Positions 14,998 through 19,843 of a stretch of DNA of 19,843 nucleotides are shown piece after piece. Source of the DNA: JBPCPM01 sp050999155 (GTDB taxonomy: Bacteria; Actinomycetota; Thermoleophilia; Solirubrobacterales; 70-9); the NCBI GenBank assembly GCA_050999155.1, contig JBPCPM010000053.1, positions 1 to 19,843 of the forward strand, in the 5' to 3' direction. Within the stretch, counting starts at the first letter, position 1. Each line of letters opens with the position of its first letter. The notes below the pieces were generated by a model. The model was not told the origin of the DNA and did no database searches. It worked only from the letters and a program-made list of their open reading frames with translations. Made by a program: the position numbers and the translations under genes.

Positions 14998-17955
14998 TCA
15001 CCCTTGCCCGACCACGCCGGCGACGGGCAGCCACACGTACAGGCCGAGCACGTCGGCCGGTCGCTGCGCGGACACGTTCAACCCGCGACGGGCCGCCACG
15101 GCCGCGGCTCGAACTCGGCGGTGGGCGTCGAGCAGTTCGGCAGCCAGCCGTTCGCCCTCGGCGTCGAGGTGGGGGCCGAGCGCGTCCAGCGACGCCACCA
15201 CCCGGTCGGTGAGCTGGGCAGCCAGGTCGGGGGCGACGTTGGCGTCGGCGGTGGCGTTGAGCAGGTCTTCGACGGCGGCCGGTTCCAGCCACGCCGCCTG
15301 TTCGGGGGCGCCGGCGAAGGCGAGGAAGCGAGCGTCCTCGGTCACCAGCGAGCGAATGCCCTCACGGCCGGGCAGGTCGAGGTGGAACCGGTACCGGACG
15401 AGCAGAAGGGTTGTGCGCTGGGAAACGGCATGGCTACGGGCGACGCCCGCCCGGGCCGCCACGCGCGACGCTCCCTGACCCGCTCCGGGTGGCCGCTCGG
15501 GCCCGCCGGCATCCAGGGCGGCATCGAGCACGTGACGGGCGACGGCCTCTACGTGCGGGTCGGTGCGGGCCAGCAGGGCATGGCCCCGGGGCACCGGCAG
15601 GTCGGGTTGCAGTGGGAGCGGCTCGACGTGGCCGGGCGGCAGGGCGTCGCGGAGGCCGACGGGCAGAGTGGTCGTCACCGCCTCCCAACCGGGACCGCGC
15701 CGGGTCACCGACGCACCGAGGGCGCGCAACGCCTCGACAGTGAACGCCGCCACCTCGTCGTGGGTCCCCAGTGCCCCCCGGGCGGCCGCCACTTCGCGCG
15801 CCACCTCCTCGGGGTGGATCGCCTCCTGGGCGTACTTGGTCTGCGAGCGGCGTTCCCGCTCAGCCGCCGACTCCCAGGCCCGGTGGAGGTCGTCGCGGCG
15901 GCGCTCCAGGCCCAGGTCGAGGGTGAGCTGGTCGGCCGAGCGCTGGCCTCGCAGGACAAGCCCCTCCATGAGGGCCTCGACCACGCCGTCGGACTCGTCG
16001 GGCACCGGGACCGACACGCCGGTGACGGCCCGGATGGCCTTGTGCTTGCGCAGAAGCACTTCGAGCACGATGCCGTCGATGCGGTTGTCGCGCCCATAAA
16101 CAGTGACGGCCCGCACCACGTCGCGGGGCTGGCCGAAGCGGTCGACGCGTCCCTCGCGCTGTTCGTGGCGGGTCGGGTTCCAGGCCAGGTCGTAGTGAAC
16201 CACCGCTTGGAAATGCTCCTGGAGGTTGACACCCTCGGACAGGCAGTCGGTGGCGACCAGCACGTGCCGCCCGGAGCGGGCGCACAGCGCGGCTATGCGC
16301 TCCTGCCGCAGTTCGGGGGGTAGGCGCCCGGTGACGGCCGCCACGTTCACTTCGGCCCCCAGGACGCGAGGTCGAGCGAGGTGCTCGGCCACGTAGTCGG
16401 CGGTGTCGATGAACCGGCAGAACACGATGGGGTCGTACCCGTCGGCCAGGAGGCCCTTGAGCTCGTCGACCAGCGTGGCCAGCTTGCGGTCGAGCTTCGG
16501 TCCGGCCAGCTCGGCCGCCTGGCGGGCGAGGGCGAGGAGACGCCGCTTCTCGCTGTAGACGGCCGTGCCGGCCTCGTTGGCCGCCTCGGGATCGAGGGCG
16601 ACGCCCTCCACCGCGTCGGCGCCCGGGGTGGCGTCGAGGGACTCCAGGGCCTCGTCGTCGGCGGTGTCGAGCACGGTGGCGCGGCCCAGCGAGTCGGCCT
16701 CCTCGACGGTGGTCGCCTCCGCCGCCGACGCCCGGGTGCGCAGCGTGGCCGCCGCGGCCTGGGGCGACGAAGCCAGGGTACGGAGCAGGGCGAGGGCCGA
16801 CCACCACCGCACCCGCTGGCGCACGGTCGGGCCTCCTTGCGTACCACCGTCCACACTGGGCCGGCCTCCCGGGCCGCCCTCGGTCACCTGCTCGCGGGCG
16901 TAGGCGAGCACCCGGTCGAAGAATGCCGCGTATGCGGGCGACAGGTCGTAGGGCGCCTCCCGGCTCAGCCGGTCGGACGGGAAGGCGGTGTCCTCGTCGA
17001 GGTAACGGCGGATGTCGCCCCGGCGCCGCTGCACGAAACGCGCCGCCAGGCGGGCCCGGCCCCGGGGGTCGTCGAGATCGACGGACCCGAGGCCCGGTTC
17101 GAGAAGGTCGAGCAGGTTGCGGAAACCTTCCTCCTTGCCGGAGTGGGGCGTGGCGGTGACGAGCACGAGGTGGCGGGTGGCATCGTCGGCCAAAGCCTTG
17201 AGGAGATCATGGCGCTGGGTTCGGGCCCTGGCGCCGCCGCCGGCACCATCGGCCACCGCGGTGTGGGCCTCGTCGACGATCACCAGCTCGGGGCAGTGGT
17301 TCACGAACTCGTGACGGCGGGCCGGCGACTTGATGAAGTCGGTGGAGATCACGACGTAGGGGTACCGATTGAACAGCGACTCGTTGAGCATGAGGCCGCG
17401 CTGGATGCGGGTGGCGGTGGACGGCAGGACCAGCTCGGCATCGATGGCGAACTTGTCGCGCAGCTCCCGCTGCCACTGCTCGGCGAGCGCCGGGCTGCAC
17501 AGCACGGCCAGGCGGCGGGTGTCGCCCTGAGCCAGGAGCTCGGCGGCGATGAGACCGGCCTCGATGGTCTTGCCGATGCCGACGTCGTCGGCGATGAGGA
17601 TGCGGACTGGGTCCTGGCGCAGCGCCAGCAGCAAGGGGACGAACTGGTAGGCACGCGGCTCGACGGCCAGTTTGGCTAGGGATCGGAACGGTCCGGCCGA
17701 CGAACGGAAGCCGATGCGCAGCGCGGTGCGCAGCAGCCCGGCGCTGGCGGCGTCGCCGAGGTCGGCCGCAGTGGGCGACGGGAAGGTGGCGTGTGTGACG
17801 GCTTCGAGCGAAGGCAGGACCGCGGCGGTGTCGTCCTCTCCCCCGCCGAGAGGGCGCAGCACCAGGAGGTCGGGCGCGCTTTCGGGCAGCACGACCCACT
17901 CCCGGCCGCGTGCGCGAACGAGGGCACCGGGGGCGAACGTGGCGTCGGGCGTCAC
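14998..17955 (-). CDS. SNF2-type DEAH helicase, DrmD-like
   Basis: The product is 985 residues from a GTG at 17955. It is a superfamily 2 motor of the SNF2/RapA class. Visible motifs are YQFVPLLLAL before Walker A DDVGIGKT (123-130), DEAH (228-231), TATPHSG (267-273), SEGVNLQ (573-579) and motif VI EQREGRVDRFGQ (598-609). A ~150-residue insertion of low complexity lies between the two RecA lobes, and a ~350-residue helical C-terminus follows. In class 1 DISARM, DrmD is such a helicase next to an adenine methylase, as here. The GTG overlaps the stop of the upstream helicase (GTGA), so the longer in-frame start at 18069 is rejected. It appears intact. Confidence 0.85.
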   Translation of the reverse strand: MTPDATFAPGALVRARGREWVVLPESAPDLLVLRPLGGGEDDTAAVLPSLEAVTHATFPSPTAADLGDAASAGLLRTALRIGFRSSAGPFRSLAKLAVEPRAYQFVPLLLALRQDPVRILIADDVGIGKTIEAGLIAAELLAQGDTRRLAVLCSPALAEQWQRELRDKFAIDAELVLPSTATRIQRGLMLNESLFNRYPYVVISTDFIKSPARRHEFVNHCPELVIVDEAHTAVADGAGGGARARTQRHDLLKALADDATRHLVLVTATPHSGKEEGFRNLLDLLEPGLGSVDLDDPRGRARLAARFVQRRRGDIRRYLDEDTAFPSDRLSREAPYDLSPAYAAFFDRVLAYAREQVTEGGPGGRPSVDGGTQGGPTVRQRVRWWSALALLRTLASSPQAAAATLRTRASAAEATTVEEADSLGRATVLDTADDEALESLDATPGADAVEGVALDPEAANEAGTAVYSEKRRLLALARQAAELAGPKLDRKLATLVDELKGLLADGYDPIVFCRFIDTADYVAEHLARPRVLGAEVNVAAVTGRLPPELRQERIAALCARSGRHVLVATDCLSEGVNLQEHFQAVVHYDLAWNPTRHEQREGRVDRFGQPRDVVRAVTVYGRDNRIDGIVLEVLLRKHKAIRAVTGVSVPVPDESDGVVEALMEGLVLRGQRSADQLTLDLGLERRRDDLHRAWESAAERERRSQTKYAQEAIHPEEVAREVAAARGALGTHDEVAAFTVEALRALGASVTRRGPGWEAVTTTLPVGLRDALPPGHVEPLPLQPDLPVPRGHALLARTDPHVEAVARHVLDAALDAGGPERPPGAGQGASRVAARAGVARSHAVSQRTTLLLVRYRFHLDLPGREGIRSLVTEDARFLAFAGAPEQAAWLEPAAVEDLLNATADANVAPDLAAQLTDRVVASLDALGPHLDAEGERLAAELLDAHRRVRAAAVAARRGLNVSAQRPADVLGLYVWLPVAGVVGQG

Positions 17956-19843
17956 GAACGACTGCTGTCTGTGGCGTTCGGGCCACGCAGGCCGGGTCCG
18001 AAAACGGACGGGAAGCGGGCGACCACGGTTGACCAGTCGTCGTCGTAGCGCACCCGAACGACGGCCCACCCGAGGTCGATGAGCCGCTCCTCAGCCCGTA
18101 CGTCCCGTTGGACCTGGGCTGCGCTGTCGTGCACCGGCCCGTCGACGAACACGGCGACAGGGCCCTGGGCGAGGTCGTAGACGAGGTCGGGGCGGGCCTG
18201 GGCCTCGCCTACGGTCACCTGGGCACGGTCGGGGAGGCGGTGGCCCCGCTGGTCGAGCCAGTCCACGAACTGGGCTTCCAGCGACGAGTCGGCCAGGGCC
18301 GACATGAGGTCCCGGGTGATGGCCCGCGTGCGCCCGCCGGCGCCGGCCACCGTCGTAGAGCGAGCCAGGTCGAGGAGCAGGTCACGAGCCCGATGGCGGT
18401 CGATGAGGGTGTGGTCGAGCTGATTGCGGTAGGAGAGGAGGCAGTCGTAGCAGGCCCGTTCGCAGCGCTCCCGAGCGCCGGGGGCGTGATCTCGATCCTC
18501 TCCGGTCTCAGGGTCGAAGTGGCAGCGGTCGAGGGCGGCCCTGGCCACCCTGGCGATGCCGTCGGGCTCGAGCACCAAGCGACGGAGAACCCCGGCGCCG
18601 CCCTCGGCCGACTCGGTGAGCAGCAGGCGGCCTCGCTTGGCGGGGTCGGGAAGATCGGTGGACTCCAGCTCAGAATCCTCGAGCTGGAAGGACGCCTCGG
18701 CGCCCCGTTCGAGGGCGTAGCGCAGCGTCGTCGCCGCCGTTTCGTCGAGTTGGTCGGCGTGGCGGACGACGACGACATTGCGGGTGTCCTCGACGTAGGG
18801 GATCACCTTGGCCCGGCTGGTCACGTCGGCCAGGTCATCGAGCCCGTCGGTGTCGACGGGGGCATCGGCGGCCTGGCGGTCGGACAACCAGCGGCCGTTG
18901 AGAGTGTCGAGCCAGAACCCGCGATCGCTGTGCTCCTTGCGCCGCCGGCGGCCGATGTTGGCGAGACGGAGGGTGGCGGCGTCGCCGTAGGTGAGATCGA
19001 GGAGCACGCGGTCGCGCTCGCCGGCGGCGGTGGTCGTGGCGTCGATGCGCCCGGGGCGGTCGCCGTGGCTGGCGTAGCGGTAGGAGACCTCCAGCTCGAA
19101 GCCCGAGCGACGCCGTTCCTCCTCGTCGCTGGAGATCCGCTCCCGACGGCGGGTGTGCACGGTCTGCAGGCGCAGGAGCCCGTAGGTCTTGGCGCCGAGG
19201 CGGTGCCCGCATCCTTCGCAGGTGTCGGTGCCCACGCCCACGGGGTGGTGGTACCCGCAGTCCTCACACCGGCGGGCATCCTCGGTGTCGACCGATGTCG
19301 TCCCATCGTTGCTGCGGGGAAGCTGGATGCGCACGACCTCGTAGCGGGCACCCTCGTGGTAGATCAGCGCTCCCGGCCCGAACTCGCGGATGGCCAGGAA
19401 ACGGGGTCGCTGGAGGTAGTCGCCCTCCCGTGCGCCGCGCCCCGCCCGTCCGCCCGGGATGTACGCGGCGAGGGGCAGGCGGGGGAACGAGTACCCGGGC
19501 AGGAACCCCTCCGACGCCAGGTAGCGGTAGGAGTAGAAGTCGGTCTGGCCGACCTCGGCATCCTCGTTGCGGAGGAGCTTGAGTCGGTCGCGTGCCTCGC
19601 GTTCCCGGTTGGCGGCCGCCTCCCGAGCGCGCTTGGGGGCGTTGGGGTCGACCGCGACCCGGCCCTGCTCGGTGTACTCGGCGAGGGTCGTGCGGTAGAG
19701 ATCGCGCCAGCGGTCGAGGGCACGGTCGAGGCTCTCGGGAGCACCCGCGACGACGTCGGAAGCCCAGCCGTCGTACCACCAAGCGGCGGCGTCGCCACCG
19801 TCGACCCACGTGCGGCGCAGGTCGGCCAGCACGCGCTCGGCCC
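17952..19843 (-). CDS. DEAD/DEAH-type helicase C-terminal part with DUF1998 (MZB) and a Vsr/DUF559-like end (5' partial)
   Basis: The frame is open to the right edge, so at least 630 residues of a longer protein are seen and the helicase motor itself lies outside. FYSYRYLASEGFLPGYSFPR is typical of long DUF1998 helicases. A zinc site is formed by CEDC (19256-19270) and CEGC (19209-19220). The MZB hallmark RCERACYDCLLSYRNQLDH follows (about 18415-18475). The last ~120 residues (EAQFVDWLDQRGHRLPD, ARPDLVYD, VAVFVDGPVHD, LIDLGWAVVRVRYDD) look like a PD-(D/E)XK nuclease of the Vsr/DUF559 type. DUF1998 helicases occur in DISARM (DrmB) and Druantia (DruE). The stop overlaps the SNF2 start (GTGA). 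Confidence 0.85.
   Translation of the reverse strand, partial: AERVLADLRRTWVDGGDAAAWWYDGWASDVVAGAPESLDRALDRWRDLYRTTLAEYTEQGRVAVDPNAPKRAREAAANREREARDRLKLLRNEDAEVGQTDFYSYRYLASEGFLPGYSFPRLPLAAYIPGGRAGRGAREGDYLQRPRFLAIREFGPGALIYHEGARYEVVRIQLPRSNDGTTSVDTEDARRCEDCGYHHPVGVGTDTCEGCGHRLGAKTYGLLRLQTVHTRRRERISSDEEERRRSGFELEVSYRYASHGDRPGRIDATTTAAGERDRVLLDLTYGDAATLRLANIGRRRRKEHSDRGFWLDTLNGRWLSDRQAADAPVDTDGLDDLADVTSRAKVIPYVEDTRNVVVVRHADQLDETAATTLRYALERGAEASFQLEDSELESTDLPDPAKRGRLLLTESAEGGAGVLRRLVLEPDGIARVARAALDRCHFDPETGEDRDHAPGARERCERACYDCLLSYRNQLDHTLIDRHRARDLLLDLARSTTVAGAGGRTRAITRDLMSALADSSLEAQFVDWLDQRGHRLPDRAQVTVGEAQARPDLVYDLAQGPVAVFVDGPVHDSAAQVQRDVRAEERLIDLGWAVVRVRYDDDWSTVVARFPSVFGPGLRGPNATDSSRS

Noticed and set aside
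14395..16323. 642-codon open frame on the plus strand
   Set aside because: It is antisense to the methyltransferase and SNF2 genes, crosses the intergenic repeats and shows no family motif; it is a GC-rich shadow frame.
16381..17679. 432-codon plus-strand open frame
   Set aside because: It mirrors the SNF2 motor domain, whose motifs are unmistakable on the minus strand.
1..19843. tRNA, rRNA or insertion-sequence transposase genes
   Set aside because: None was recognised on either strand by eye; short tRNA-like structures cannot be fully excluded without a covariance search.

Overview
The window is high-GC DNA with Actinomycetota gene content: a LuxR-type regulator with a GAF-like N-terminus, a TetR regulator, a mycothiol-type maleylpyruvate isomerase family protein, and frequent GTG starts. 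Acidimicrobiia or a relative is possible, but the class cannot be fixed from sequence alone. Nearly everything from 3.6 kb to the right edge is one minus-strand defence island. The left 3.6 kb is a mosaic of plus-strand chromosomal genes and broken gene pieces.

Left part (1-3640). It starts with the C-terminal end of a LuxR regulator and a strong hairpin. A small operon follows: a TetR regulator with a probable leaderless promoter, a MDMPI/DinB-like protein (ATGA overlap), and the first ~28 codons of an MBL-fold hydrolase (TGATG overlap). The hydrolase is cut at about 1975 and joined head-on to the N-terminal piece of a GAF-LuxR regulator on the other strand. Then come an intact 95-residue alpha/beta-barrel-like protein, about 750 bases with nothing recognisable, and the C-terminal relic of a histidine phosphatase.

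Middle (3646-9081, minus strand). Read in transcription order from the right there is a decayed toxin-antitoxin pair (antitoxin plus truncated PIN toxin), an unrecognised 342-residue protein with a probable leaderless promoter, a GNAT-like protein, a 29-codon acidic ORF, an unrecognised ~152-residue protein (whole only if two homopolymer indels are corrected), then McrB and McrC. The last four are linked by GTGA/ATGA start-stop overlaps. This is a type IV (McrBC) restriction system with possible new accessory genes.

Right (9167-19843, minus strand). In transcription order: a DUF1998/MZB helicase C-terminal part with a Vsr/DUF559-like nuclease end (runs off the window), an SNF2-type helicase (DrmD-like), a ~1334-residue Eco57I/PglX-like adenine methyltransferase (DrmMI-like), then DarT and DarG. 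DarT begins inside the methyltransferase stop codon. DarTG is an anti-phage toxin-antitoxin pair that ADP-ribosylates thymidine in DNA. The arrangement suggests a DISARM-like helicase-methylase system with a built-in toxic back-up. Between the SNF2 and methyltransferase genes sit exactly two copies of a 65-bp element, apparently inserted into an ancestral GTGA overlap.

At least six frame breaks lie in or beside short homopolymers, affecting the methyltransferase, DarT, the TA relic and the 152-residue gene. Either the assembly carries homopolymer errors, as in lightly polished long-read data, or these defence genes are being inactivated. Raw reads would decide.
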